NCBI GenBank assembly: GCA_903813345.2
Contig: CAIIXF020000009.1
Coordinates: 23,027,759 to 23,091,758, forward strand
From: Owenia fusiformis
Taxonomy: Eukaryota; Annelida; Polychaeta; Sabellida; Oweniidae
Length of the DNA: 64,000 nt
Reading direction: 5' to 3'
Shown here: positions 10,501-25,500 of the stretch, piece by piece
Position numbering within the stretch: the first letter of the stretch is position 1
How the letters are laid out: each line of letters opens with the position of its first letter
Notes under the pieces: model-generated
The model's input: only the letters and a program-made list of their open reading frames with translations
Databases searched by the model: none
Told to the model about the DNA's origin: nothing
Position numbers and translations under genes: made by a program

Positions 10501-13500
10501 TTATTGGACTCTTATGGCGATTCCTATTATACTATAATTATACAAATATACTAATTCCTTTAGTAACAAGTTAGCACAAGTTTATAAATGTGATATTCAG
10601 GATTGATTACTGACATTAAAAAGCAGGTTCTTCCGGTCAGAAAGAAAAAGAGGTAGAAACCAGGATGAAATTGAAATGAGCTAGAGATGGAAGTACATTA
10701 ACAGTTTGCAGCAATACAAATGAAGCATTCAACTGACCCTGCCTGGCTGAATTACAATGAATATAGTTTTGGATGTGGTATAGTTTGCAAAAACGAAACA
10801 TTCAATTATTTATAAGCAATAGACCTTAATCTAATGTATGAGAAAATACTGTTCAAGACAGTATGTCAAAACATCACTACCTGCCATTTGTAACAGACAC
10901 CATGTCATATGTTACAGATGCCAACCAATGAACTCTGACCACTATACACAAACTGCCGAACACCAACTGCCATCTACTAAAAAGTTGGAGACTGACAATA
11001 TGTCACAAATTGTCCAAATTGACTAACCTAGCTATACTTGAGAACTGAGCCATTTCTTCAATAGAGAGTAAGTCATGCATCCTACTCCTGTAGTTCTCTT
11101 TCCTCAGTTGACCATCTGTAAGGGCCTCAGACATAATGAACTTAGCTGCCATGGGTGGGGGATAGAGATCCAAAATGTTACGCTCTTGGTCAGAATATCC
11201 ATGCCTACAAATATGAAATGTTTTGAATAACCTTTGAACTATACATGGTATCAATTACAGTTTTTCATGTGAAGCTGCATCTCCAATCTGCATGAAAAAT
11301 AATAATAATTCTGCATATATTACACAGGCATATCCATAAGCTAACAAGGGGGGCCCACATTTCAAATCAGAAAAAAAACTTTAGCGATTGTAATAACAAA
11401 ATTTTTTAGGGCCCTAAATCTAAAAATTGGGCCCAAATTTTGAAAATTTAAGGCAAATTTTTTGACAATTTGGCCTAAAAAGCCCAAGTAATGCCCAAAA
11501 AGGTCCACTTATTGAGGCCCTACAAAATTGTTGGGCCCAAATATTTTTCTTGGCCCACCCAAGGCAGACCCTCTGGATCCGCCAGTTTGTTATAAGAGTA
11601 TTTGGATACTAGACTTATATTGTGATTTTTGTAATTTCATCATTTTGATTGACTAGATATACATGTATACTCACCAGGGTTCAAACTGTACTATGTGAGA
11701 GTTATGAGTGTCCCAGCGTGCCGCCTGATTTATTATGAGATCATCGTGTAGTTTGTCAAGGTCTGTGACAGGCGTAGAGTCCACACAGATGTGGTTCACC
11801 AGGACTGGCTCACTGCCAAAGTCCAACACAACAGTCTGACGAAATGTGCCATAGATAATTGTCTTGAACATGATCTGAAATTTGCAATATTATCTCTTAA
11901 CTAATGGACTGACTAATTACTCAGATATGACAAATGTTACTCTATGCTATTTTCTGTAAATTTATTAGACGGATGATGTGCCACACAACACACCATGTCG
12001 AAATTTAAATTTCACTGAGTTGGAAATCCATCTGATCTTATTAATATACAAGACATTTTCTGTACATGTTGATTCAAAAAATGTGACCTTCTTATTTTGG
12101 AATGATTCAATTTTGTTGGGATCATCTTGGATTTTTTGTGTAGTAGCCCCAGCATTCAAAATATCCATGCTCTCACATTAGACCAAAAAATGTTGAAAAA
12201 ATTGAGGTCATTCACTGTTTTGCTAGTTTGATCATTTTTTAGTTACAAATAGGTCAACACATAATTTTGCACTAGTCATTTGAAAAAATATTCATAAGGT
12301 AAAACTGCATCAAACTGTACCTTTATCCTGAACACCTGCTCATTGTTGTTCTTGCCAGGGGAAAAAGTGTGATTGGTCCATTCTTGGCAGTTTTCGCTGA
12401 CTTTCTGTGCCCGCTGACTCTTCTTTGGCCCAACTGTCACTGACGCAATGGAGAAGTAAGATCTATTCGTGTCATCCAATAGCGCCACCTTGTGAACACT
12501 TTGCTGGAAAAGTATCAACTCTTTATTTGATTTTAATAGCCATTTTCTCTAATTTAGTACACATACTAAGGAACAGTATTTTGAAGGTATTCTAATTGAG
12601 AAGATACTACAAACAAAAAAGAAAGTACAATATGTAGACCCCCTACATGTATGTCTGTCCGAGTGTACTTACCCTGCTTGTGACTGTAAAAGTCCATGAA
12701 TTGTTAAAACGTTTACTAGATGTTGTAACCACTAGGTCTGTATTTACATGAACATGTACACCCTCCAAAGCATCGGTCATCTAAAAATAACAAGAGTATG
12801 GTGTCACAATGTAAACAAGGCGTTAACATGCAAAATGTCACCACTTGCCATTTGTTACAGATGCTGACCAGTGTATTATATCAAAAGTATTAACAATGAC
12901 ATGATATTTCAATTTTCTACACTTTTTAAGTAGTCGACTTTTGGTTACATTTCATAAGTTTAATTCCTCTATGATATTTCATTTTCAGTGAGTATATTGG
13001 ATCACTTACTACTTCAGTAGGGTTGGGAGATTCCAGCCATTTATTGTACAATTTTTCCACATAAGACGCCTCACCAAATTCCAGTTGCTTAGCTGCCTCC
13101 ATTTTCTCTTTACGATATTCAAAGCGTTCTTTCCATTCCTTGAGTTCTGAATCAGAATGGGCTTGTGAACACTTCTCACCCAATTTGCACATCTTGGTAC
13201 TGTAGAAACTGAAAACAAGATAACAGTGTTAAATATTAGACCAAAGAGCCTCAATTTATTGCATTTGTGTTTGTATGAAGGCAAAACGTCATTAATGAGC
13301 TAACTATGAATTGTTGCAAGATATTACCAGTATGGATCTTCATAGAATCGATATGAGATTTTAGGCATTTTTCTTTGTAAAAAAATTGCTGATGGATGGA
13401 CAGACGGAATGCATGGATAGACCTATGACAGACCGATTGTAACATATTCACATAGACCCAATACCTGATGCATGTCATGTATTCATCAGATGTGACACCT

Positions 13501-16500
13501 CTGGGTGGGGGTCTATATTTCCAGACTCTATCATCATCACACGAGACTTTCTTCTTATGTTCCTCAGTGGATACATGTTCACGTAACTTAGCTTGGCTGT
13601 CACAGGAAACTTTACAGTATTTACAGTCATATCTTCCAGTGTCAAGGTTTCCTGGTGCTTTGCATTGTGTTGTGTCTGTTAAACCTGTTAAATACAGTTA
13701 AATCTGTTTTAGTGAACACCTCTCCCTTTACCTAGAGAGAACATCCCTTCTCAGCACATACTCCACTGACTTTTGCATATAATTGCCCCTCTGTAATGTG
13801 AACACCGACCTAAGTGAACATATTTTTTTGGTTCCATAAGAGTTCACTGAACACAGGTTTTACTGTAATTATAGCAATACGATAAATTAGATCAAGCAAC
13901 TCCTAACGAGATATGAGTTTTATTCTGTTCGTTCAGCAATATCAAAGTTTGGTAACTGTCATGATATCAGTGCTTTTTGCAGCATTTACAAAATTGTAAC
14001 TGTAACAATTTTTCACTACTTGTGGTGACATAAAAATTGACAAGATCCTGACTTTCTTTCAAAAATGCTTCATGATGCTTGTTTAAAAAAGTGAAAAAGT
14101 GATTCAATATGACAATGAAACCATTAAATTAGTACATGAAAATATTGAGTTACAACAATGTGTCAGATCATGTTGTCCCAGGTATCAATTGTGTTATTTG
14201 AGTGACAGGTTGGACTCAATTGATTTTATAAATACAACCAATGATTGATTCCCTCTCACCTTTGTTCCCAATCTTCAGCATACTTTTTAGGTTATTTGTG
14301 GCCTCAACATGTGGACTTAGGTTCTTCGAGATTATTGTTCTCATCTTGTTATCTTTCAGATTCAAATTATTAGCAACTGATGTTGTATTTAGCTTACTGC
14401 TCCCAGGGGTCGCAGATTTAAGGGGGCTATTTGTATTAAGGGTGTTTTGTGTCCCTGGAGATTGCGTGTTAGCGTCATCTTCCTTTCCCTCTGGTGGGAC
14501 TCTGCCTTCCAACTCAGGTCCTCCAACTAACACATCATCATTATCATCATCACATTCCTGAAACAATGCCCCATTACTGTTATCATCAATTCTGTCAACA
14601 TTATTATTTCAGTGTAAATATTTTAATTTGAAGAAATAAGAGGCATTTAGGTATCATGATCACACTACAAATAGATTTCAAAAGAACCAGGTATGGTATT
14701 GCAAATGATTTTAGACGGTGATGTGTTGAACTAGGGTCCTAATCTAGGTCTAATTTTGGTCTAACAGTCGAATTAATAATTTTATTATCCTGGGGACCTC
14801 AATTACAGGAAAACATATAATATTTGGGATCAATGATATGATTGTCTAAGATATTTGCAATCATGCATGGTCCTTTGAAAGAGATAAATTACATATGTAT
14901 AGTCTAAAGCATTGATGATAATTACATGGTATTCACCAGGCTTATCTAAAGCAATGATGATAATTATTACAATAAATACATGGTTTTCACTAAGCTTATG
15001 TATTTGATGATAACAACAGAGGTGTTTTCCAGGCTTATCTTGAGAGCAATGATGACAATCAGATATATGTTCTTGAGGCTTTTCTAAAGCAATGATGATA
15101 ACCTAACCTGATCATCCAAAGCATTGATGACAATCCCCAAACGCTCGAACTCTCTCTTTGCTCTTGCATTCTAAAATGAAAATAAAAAATGAAAAACTTT
15201 CAAACAAAGAATGTACCAACCAACTTCCAGGTCTAAGAAATAGAATTGAATCATGCACATTATCATGTACATAGCACAGACTAATGGCTCCTTTCAATTG
15301 AAATAAATAGAAGTTATTCAACTTTCAACAAAAATAACAAAATCTTGGTCAGAGTGACTTCAACGTATTTGTATCTTCGTCAGAGTGACTTGACTTCAAT
15401 GTATTTGTATCTTGGTCGAAGTGACTTCTATGTATTTGTGGAATCATTCAAAAGGAATGAAAGGATCTAGCTTCAATAAAAATCATCAAGTAATCATTGT
15501 AATATTAATTGACTACATGAGGATCAATAATTGATCATTTGTTTTTTATAGAACTGCTGTTCAAATAATTAATAAAGAGACAACTATAATGTTAAAACCG
15601 AATGATGCAGAAACTTGTTGATTTAGTGAAATGTGGTACGAATGAAACATTTATTATACATGGAAGAAGTTTTGATAAGTTTGAACATATGGATCTTATA
15701 TACACTGTAATTTCATATAAATTAGTTTTTCTATTTATATTACGCACAACTTTTATAGTGATTTCAAAATTAACATGCAATTCTTATGATTTAAAAATCC
15801 ATGTAAGGTCATTGACACATACAACTACATAATAGAATAGAACTTTATGCATATTATTTTTACTATACATATGGTGGGTTTTAGGACATATATGGTGTGT
15901 ACCTGTGGGTCATACTGCAACCAGGTGGTTGTTGTCTTGTAAGCCCCTACAAAGTCTTTGATGTTGCACAATGCCTTCACCTGTCTGCTATATGCCTTCT
16001 CATTATGACAGTCTATCGACAAAACTGAAACATACATGTAGATGTAGTATCAATCATGATGTCTTGTGGAAAACACCTATATTAACACTGATTTATGTTT
16101 TAGAGGCACTTTCTCTATTATTTCATCTTAATTCAATACATGCCATTAACATGTGAAATGTCACCACCTGCCATTTGTTAAGGATGACAATTGTCAAAGG
16201 CAGACCACCAAACATCAACTGCCAAACACCATCCACAAAAAGTAAAAGGCTGTAACAATTTGTCACCAGTTATGGTGGTGACATGAAAATTGTAAATACC
16301 AGTAATTGTACCCTCACAGAGTGAATAGACTTACTTCTTTCTAAAAATGAAGTAATCTTGAACTATGTAAAGTATCTAGAGATCTAAAAGCTTTAGAAAT
16401 TATTTGTTCAAACAGACCGAAGTCAACAATCACTCTTCCAAAAAATGTCTGTTTTATTAGCATAGGAGGGTGCAGAGGGATAAGCAGTTCTAAATGGTTT

Positions 16501-19500
16501 ATGTGCAATATTTAGTTTAAAACGTAGGAGGCAACCATAACAATGAAAGAAATGATAATACTAGTATATTGACATTTGGATAGATGTGACATTTACACAT
16601 GGTGGAATGCAAAATATTTGTCCTCACTTCAAAAACATTGAGTCTTCAATTGTTGATTGATGGCATTTTAATTAATGTGGCTTACTAAACTGTCAGCCTT
16701 GAGATCTTATAAAAAAGTATAGGCAAGCAATGAAAATTAACTAAATATAATAATTGGTTAATATTAATCACAAATATTAACAAGGCATTAACATGACAAA
16801 ATGTCACCACCTAAAACAATTTGGTCAATTTAAAGCAAGTTGGAAAATACCTTTTGACCTTGAGAAGGTCATTGAAGGTCAAAGGTCAAATCTAAAGTCA
16901 GATTTGAACTTCTGAGAACGTGTAAAGTCAAATTTGAACTTTTGAAAAGATGTAGATGATTTTGAAAAAAAAATTTGGTCAATTTGAAGCAAGTTGAAAA
17001 CAGACCTTTTTGACCTTTTTTGACCTTGAGAAGGTCATTAAAGGTCAAATGTCAAATCTAAAGACAGATTTGAATTTCTGAGAACATGTAGATGATTTTG
17101 AAAAAAAAATTAGTCAATTTGAAGCAAGTTGAAAACAGACCTTTTTGACCTTTTTTGACCTTGAGAAGGTCATTGAAGGTCAAATGTCAAATCTAAAGTC
17201 ATATTTGAATTTCTGAGAACATGTAGATGATTCTGAAAAAAAAATTTAGTCAATTTGAAGCAAGATGAAAAAATACCTTTTTGACCCTTTTTGACATTGA
17301 GAAGGTCATTGAAGGTCAAATGTCAAATCTAAAGTCAGATTTGAATTTCTGAGAACATGTAGATGATTTTGAAAAAAGAATTTAGTCAACTTGAAGCAAG
17401 TTGAAAAAAGACCTTTTTGACCTTTTTTGACTTTGAGAAGGTCATTGAAGGTCAAATGTCAAATCTAAAGTCAGATTTGAATTTCTGAGAACATGTAGGT
17501 GATTTTGAAAAAAAATTTAGTCAATTTGAAGCAAGTTGAAAAAAGACCTTTTTGACCTTTTTTGACTTTGAGAAGGTCATTGAAGGTCAAATGTCAAATC
17601 TTAAGTCAAATCTAAAGTCAGATTTGAATTTCTGAGAACACGTAGATGATTTTGAAAATTTCTTTTAGTCAATTTGAAGCAAGTTGAAAACAGACCTTTT
17701 TGACCTTTTTTGACCTTGAGAAGGTCAAATGTCAAATCTTAAGTCAGATTTGAATTTCTGAGAACACGTAGATGATTTTGAAAAAAAAATTTAGTCAATT
17801 TGAAGCAAGTTGAAAACAGACCTTTTTGACATTGAGAAGGTCATTGAAGGTCAAATGTCAAATCTAAAGTCAGATTTGAAGGTCAAATGTCAAATCTAAA
17901 GTCAAATCTAAAGTCAGATTTGAATTTCTGAGAACATGTAGATGATTTTGAAAAAAAATTTAGTCAATGTGAAGCAAGTTGAAAAAAGACCTTTTTGACC
18001 TTGAGAAGGTCATTGAAGGTCAAATGTCAAATCTAAAGTCAGATTTGAACTTCTGAGAACATGTAGATGATTTAGAAAAAAATTGAAGTCAGTCTAAACA
18101 GTATTTGTTAAGTTATAGGAAGTTGTAAGAAATTGTTACAGACGCCGGACGCCAACCTCCAACCGCCAACCGCCAACCACCAACCGCCGTCGCAAAAAAA
18201 CGGAGACCACCACAGTCTTTCTAATGCCATCGCTAATTGCACCCTGGTTGAATCAAAAATTCAAGTGATTCTAACTTTTACCCCAATTTTTTATTTTTTA
18301 TAAAAATTGGCGCATGCATGGGGAGTGGTCTAGGGAATCTTTTGTAAAAAAAATAGCATTTTTCAATCACAATAAACTGAGTTATGCATGATTGAATTTC
18401 TAAATGTGGTTAATTGCACCCCGAGTGGTGTTTTTACAATATTGTCTGAATAATTAAAAAAAGTGAAATAAATAAATCAACCAATGGTTGATTAATGTTT
18501 TTAATGTTTTTTATTTATCAAGTACCCTTTTAAAAACTTATATTGCCAAGATAACTCCACTGCAAAAAATTGTCTGACATGATAAGCATTATACCTGCTA
18601 GGTACGAAATTAGCATCCATAAGTTAATAATATTCACGGGTTCCAAGATTTTTTAATCTAGAACTTCGTTATTTTTAAATCTGAGGGCATAGGCATGGAG
18701 TACCGTCCCAATAGCATATGTAGGCAAAGTTTTGGCTTTGTATGTGTTTATTTGGCTGCACAATCGATGAAAAACCTTGAAAATGCGTTTAATTGCACCT
18801 TGATGTGGTGATGAGGATATCTGTTCGTTGAACGATATTTGCGTTTCGTACAGTGTAGTCTTACATCCGGGTTGTTTCAAAATGGATTCTATTGAAGGTT
18901 TGGATCTTACAAATATTAGTTCACAATGTGCGAATAAGATGGTTTGATCTGTACATGATGATATAAATAACATCTAAAATTAAAAAACTATCACAAGAAG
19001 TTTATTGAGTATGGTTTTTATGTCGTCAAAGTTAATGTTTCATGAAAATTCTGAACTTTTCTTAAAATATTTTTCAAAAATTCAGCCCCTGCCTAAGCTG
19101 AGTCTACTGCCTAAGCCCCGGGGCCGTGAATTCGTACGATCCCCAATCCAATCGGGATAAATTTTATCTTTTGGGATAAATTTTGGATTACTAATCCGAT
19201 AAATATTTGGTGAATTCGTATGATCCGAGGATAATGATGGGGAATCCCCAAGATTTATCCAATTTGTATTGGAATTTCGGATAAAATTTATCCAAAAAGT
19301 TATCCACCTCAAGAGGTGGATTGAGATTTATCCTGAGATGATTAATCTCAGGATCGTACAAATTCACAGATTTTTGGATTATACTTGGATCAATCCCACA
19401 ATGCATCATTACCATGACAAAATATATCCGGATTGGATCGCAGATCGTACGAATTTACCGCCCCAGGGGGATATTTCCCTAAGATCACCTTTCATATTAG

Positions 19501-22500
19501 CATGTTCCATAACCCAATTTTATAAACAGGCCTCATTTGCCATTGGAATGGATCTCTCAATGTTCGCTTGTGTTTTATGAGTATTCTCTGAAAGTTTGGA
19601 TCGAGTAACTTCAATGATATTACCGTAGTTTTGAAATGATGATGTTGAACTTATGTTTAATTGAAAAAACACCATTTTGACGATTTCAAATTTTACTTCG
19701 CGAATGTGCGGCACTAAGAAAGCATGTGCTCATGATTGTTCACGTGATCACATCCTGCAATTTGATTGGAGATTATATAATGGGGAATCCCTGAATACTA
19801 TATAATATGAAAGAATTATAGGAGCTACTCACTTCTTCTGGCCTAAGCCTAAAGTCCATTGGCCCCAGGAACGTGTACAAAAAGATTGAGTCGAATACCA
19901 AGTAAAGAGTTACTTTGAAGGAATGTCAATGTAACAAAATGGATGAACTTCCTGGATAAAAGTTTTTTGTTTTCTTGAATTAAACATACGTATTAGTCAT
20001 GTTACGGATTATTATCTGGCGCAAAGTTAGACAATATAGTCTAGCTTCTAGAAATGCTCTCGGTTTGGAATTTGATTCGTAAATGAAGTTGCAATTCATA
20101 TATTTAGCCCTTCTCTTTTGTTACATTGACGAAAATCCGTTATATTACCGATGTATGTTACTTTGACGACTTACGTCACTGTAACAAAATGTCATTTGTT
20201 TATCTTGGATTGCTTCTAGTTTGGCTAATAAAGTGTGTGGCCTCTTATATTTTGATGCTTCTCTGCCATAGTATTTTCAAAAAGATAAACATGACTGAAA
20301 TTCTTTAAATTACAAGAGGGCACAGGCTTATTGCACAAAAAACTAAACCATCTATAATACAAATGTCATTCATGTACAATACAGCAATATGAATATACTT
20401 TTCCATATATTATTGCACAATGGTCTCCTGATTTCTTATTTTTGGGGTTCTACTAACGCAATAAAGCAGTGAAATGGGCTATAGTCTGTTGAGTCAACCT
20501 CAGTGAATTCTATTGTATTTGGCCTAATGAAATATGTGGCCTCTTATATTTTGATGAAATTAACATGGCCAAAACTCCTCAAATTACAAGTGTATTACAA
20601 GTGTATTACAAATGTATAACTGTCATTAATGTACTATCTTAATATAATTTTCCTTATATTTTTGGACAGTAGTCTTTTGATAACTTATTTTTTAGGTTTT
20701 ACTGAGGTCAATAGAATAGTGAAATGAACTGTAAGCCCAGGCCTAGTGTATCTACAGTATCGAAAAACCATGAAATGTTGCACTTTAGAATTAAAATATC
20801 CTGAAATTTCACTAAAAAGAAAAATCCTGGGCATAGCATTGGGTAATGTCCAAATGAGAAAAATAGGGCAACTTCATGTAGCAGGGGGGTTATTCCGAAC
20901 ACCTAAATCAATCATCTATTGATACTTCATTCTTTTATTTGTTAGATTGATGGTATATATCATTTTATGGTGTCTTGAACTATCCTCTACTGCCATTGCT
21001 ATGTAGAGGTACTATTATTTAACTCAATGATTTGCTTTCCATTGTTTGTTACCTGTTCAAAATTATTTTCCCCCTGTTTGGATGCTCAAGACCAATTGAC
21101 TTATAATGTAAATAAACCTCTAAATGGGTCGCTGTTACAGATTGTCCTAAAGTCCTAAATATAAACCTAGTATTGCATTTTTATATTGGAATTTGTTCGC
21201 TAGTAGTAGGCCAAATGTTGTAATTGAAGTTTAACTTTGGTCAATATATTTTTGTCTGCTCTTGGGGTGTGATTGCCAAAGTACATTTTATATAATAGTT
21301 AAATGTTTAATGAATTCAGAAATCTCTACACATTAGGTATACATGTTGGAACAGCCTACTAAAGTAACAATAATTCTATGTGTTGTCTGTATTTTTTATA
21401 GCTCATCACACACGTGTTTTGGTTTGCGGCCAACTAGGCATGTATAAAGGAAAACTTATAGAGGTGTCCAGGGTTCTCAAATGTAAGTAGACTTTTTTTA
21501 ACACTAAATCATAAGAATGATGTACCTGTTATGACTTCTTGGATTCTTGAATTTTCAATGTTCACAGAATATTTGATGGATCTTTATCATAATTTGACAT
21601 CTTGCTTGTAATAGACTGAGGCTACCTTATGACAATTTTTAATGCATTTGAGCAAACTATTGCTGAGATAATATGTGTAAAAAAGTGTGACCTTTTTTGA
21701 GAAACCCGATATTTATCTTTTTTGTGATGATTTCATTTTCTCCTTTCAGCCAAAAAGAAGTATGATGTGTTTTATGAAAATGGATTTCGGAGCTTCTTAG
21801 TGCCATTTAAATCAGTGGTAAGTACTTTTTACCAGTCAGGCAAACATCAAATGTTAAATATGGCCTATAATTATCCCAACGAACGAAGTTTGGCAAGGAT
21901 ATAGTGAAGCAGTCTATCTTTCAGTCCATCCATCCGGAAGATAACTGAAATACTAGTAGACAGATTTTCTTCATATTTGGTCGAAAGATGTATTTCTTTC
22001 AAGATGACCGCCACTTTAAAATGGGGGAAATTTTTGCAAAAATCACAAGATTTTCACTTTAAACCAAAGTAAGAAATATATCACATTTTTAAGTATATTC
22101 ACATCTATACTTTCACATATATTCCATGTTTTTCACCCTGACCCTTGGAGGGTCAGAAGAACAGGAATTTGCATTTAACTTGCGATCTTTCTGATCTATA
22201 GCTTTATCATACTCAAATGAAAGGAATTTAGAGTAAATTTCAAATGTTTTAACGTTTTTCTGATTCAGGCATCAGAAAATTCAAAAGGCTGCCAAATGTG
22301 GGATTTCGCAAAATATTCCCAATCTCTTTAAAGTATGGCTATAGTATACTCAAATTGAAGATATTTTAGAGTAGACCACAATTATGGTATTGATTTTCTG
22401 ATTCATGCCACAGAAAAATCAAAATGCCTGCCTTTAGTGGGAATTAGCTATAATTTAGAGATCTCTTCAAAGTATGGTTACATTTAGTTACATGTCTGTG

Positions 22501-25500
22501 TTATTATCTGCAAATCTAGGGTAGAGTAGATGGTTAATATGATATCAGACATTATATAGATTAATGGATATTTTTACGTGGGGATTTTTGACTCCATGGA
22601 GTTGCCATTTTCTAGTTATGATAAGTGAAATCCAATATTTTATATGTCCAAAGTATGTGTCCAAGCATAACTTAAGTTAGAGGTCATAAAGGCTGTAAAT
22701 GATATACGGTACTTCCCATATTTGGCAATTCAAGTCAGTTGAACTAGGAAAAATGATGCCCCAGAATCCCCAGTTTCTCTGTCTATTTTATTTTAGGTGT
22801 CTTATTTCAATTTGAACTTTCAAAAAAATATGAAAAATATGTTATTGTTAGCACTGGACAGGTTTTTGTACCCCGCTTTAAGGAGCTACAATAAAGCGCT
22901 GTGAAGTTGCCCAAATTAAATCTCAAACTTTCAAAAATCCTGAAAATATTAAATAGTACCAGTATAAGTACAGTAAATAATAGATGTCAAGACACACAAG
23001 GCCTGTTTGATGAAACTAAACTAACAGATGAATTTCAAATCATTTTGTAAACCTGTCAAAGTATGACCTACATGTTTAAGCCTTAAATCACTTAAATTGA
23101 AGGTTGTTTAGAGTAAATCACAATTATTGTATCATTTTTCTGATTCAGACTTTTGAAAATTCAAACGAATCCCTAAGGTGTAGGAATTTACTTAAATTTA
23201 AAGATGTCTTCACACTATGATTTAAATTGTCCTTCATTCATGTCATTAGATCACAACTATTGTATTGCCTGTATGATTTGTGATTTCATAGTCTATTTAT
23301 TTATTGTAGACGCCATATAGAAACATAGCTTCTGAAGAAGTAGATGTACTAGATGAAAGAGGTATGTTTGTATGAATGAATTATAAAATGATTGCTATTT
23401 CTGTTAATATTTGATTCTACCAGTTTATCTCACCCTATTATTTGACCCAAACTAACCACCTGGAGTCCATTATTGTACCGTTAGTAGTAACAAACCTTCG
23501 CAATTCGTAAATATTTAAAAAGTTACGAATGAGTTATACGAATTTGTAAAGTTACGAATGGACCATTTTTATAATGCTTTCGTAAATCATTCGTAATTTT
23601 TCAATTGTTTGGAACTAGATTTATGAATGGGTTGACGTCATATTTTATCATTGTCAGATAGTACATCAAAGATGGTTTATCAAAGCAATAAAACCAAAGT
23701 CATACAATAAGAACTTTTTAAAAATTAACATTCCATGAAAATACTAATTTACAGATATAGAAATAGGTTGATAATAAGTTGATTGCAATGTTGCCCTTTG
23801 TGTTCTCTGATTTCAAATGACAAAACGTCACAAATCACAATATAAATGACTAAATAAGAAGCCCTTCACAAATTTACATAATGTTCGGAAGTACTATTAA
23901 ATCTACGAATGAAAGCAAACATGACATCATTATTTTCGTAACTTTAAGAATCTTACAAAAATACAACTTTGTGAAATTTGCAAATTCAACAATAAACTTA
24001 CAAACGTTTGTTACTATGAAAAGTACAAAAACGTGTCCCTGGTGGTTAAACTGAGAACTAACTACCAGCATCTAGGTAATTTTCTTAATTCTAAATATAC
24101 TGAATGTTAAAGTTGTTAAAGTGATTGCTATTTCTATAAAAATGCATATGCTTCTTTCCTTTTAAGATACTGGTTCTGAAGAAGGTTCTGAAGAAGAAGG
24201 TTCTGAAGGTTTTGAAGACAGAGACAAAGTTGAAAAGAAAGATGAAAGAGGTACATTTTTATGAAATGAATTTTATTATGATTTCCATTTCTGTTAAACT
24301 GAGAACTTACTAATAGCATCTAGGTAATTTTCTTAATTCTAAATATACTGAATGTTAAACTGTTAAAGTGATTGCTATTTCTATAAAAATGCATATGCTT
24401 CTTTCCTTTTAAGATACTGGTTCTGAAGAAGGTTCTGAAGAAGAAGGTTCTGAAGGTTTTGAAGACAGAGACAAAGTTGAAAAGAAAGATGAAAGAGGTA
24501 CATTTTTATGAAATGAATTTTATTATGATTTCCATTTCTGTTAAACTGAGAACTTACTAATAGCATCTAGGTAATTTTCTTAATTCTAAATATACTGAAT
24601 GTTAAACTGTTAAAGTGATTGCTATTTCTATAAAAATGCATATGCTTCTTTCCTTTTAAGATACTGGTTCTGAAGAAGGTTCTGAAGAAGAAGGTTCTGA
24701 AGGTTTTGAAGACAGAGACAAAGTTGAAAAGAAAGATGAAAGAGGTACATTTTTATGAAATGAATTTTATTATGATTTCCATTTCTGTTAAACTGAGAAC
24801 TTACTAATAGCATCTAGGTAATTTTCTTAATTCTAAATATACTGAATGTTAAACTGTTAAAGCGATTGCTATTTCTATAAAAATGCATATGCTTCTTTCC
24901 TTTTAAGATACTGGTTCTGAAGAAGGTTCTGAAGAAGAAGGTTCTGAAGGTTTTGAAGAAGTGTGGGCTGTGAGGCTACTTGGCACTCTAGAAGTGAAAG
25001 GTATGTTATAATGGATGAATTATTATCCCATTAACTGTAATATTCCTATGACTCCTAGGTCTAAAGCTTGCTAATTTTTTTATTTTATTAAATGGCAGCC
25101 TTTCTCACCGGCATGTAGCAATTATAGTGATCCTGATATACTTTATTGAATTATTTCGAAGTTAGACGTGTGTTCCAGATTTTATTATACAGCTGACCAT
25201 CATTTCAATGTTATATTGTACAGTATGCAGACAAATTGAGATTAAGCCATCGGAGTATTTGTTTCACGCATACATGAAGCATTACGCATTCAAGCGTCAC
25301 ATTTATCATTAAACCAATAACTCAATATATGCCCTTGTACACCTACCACCTACCATTCTTTTGTATTCTGTACAAATAAGCTATGACTGCAGTCTATTCA
25401 GTGTTGCATTTTGATTGTTCCTACCTCTCTAGACGCAGTGGAAAGTGACGATGTACTTACAACTCAAATCATATATAAACTGTGTACATGTAGTCACAGA

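Noticed and set aside
16840-18130. CRISPR array
   Set aside because: Units are tandem without unique spacers and the genome is animal.
20126-20308. Hydrophobic 60-codon frame as first exon of the nested gene
   Set aside because: Ends in a stop with no donor in phase; hydrophobic content fits random AT-rich sequence.
24134-24813. Repeated 61-codon frames on the minus strand
   Set aside because: Antisense shadows of the tandem acidic exons.
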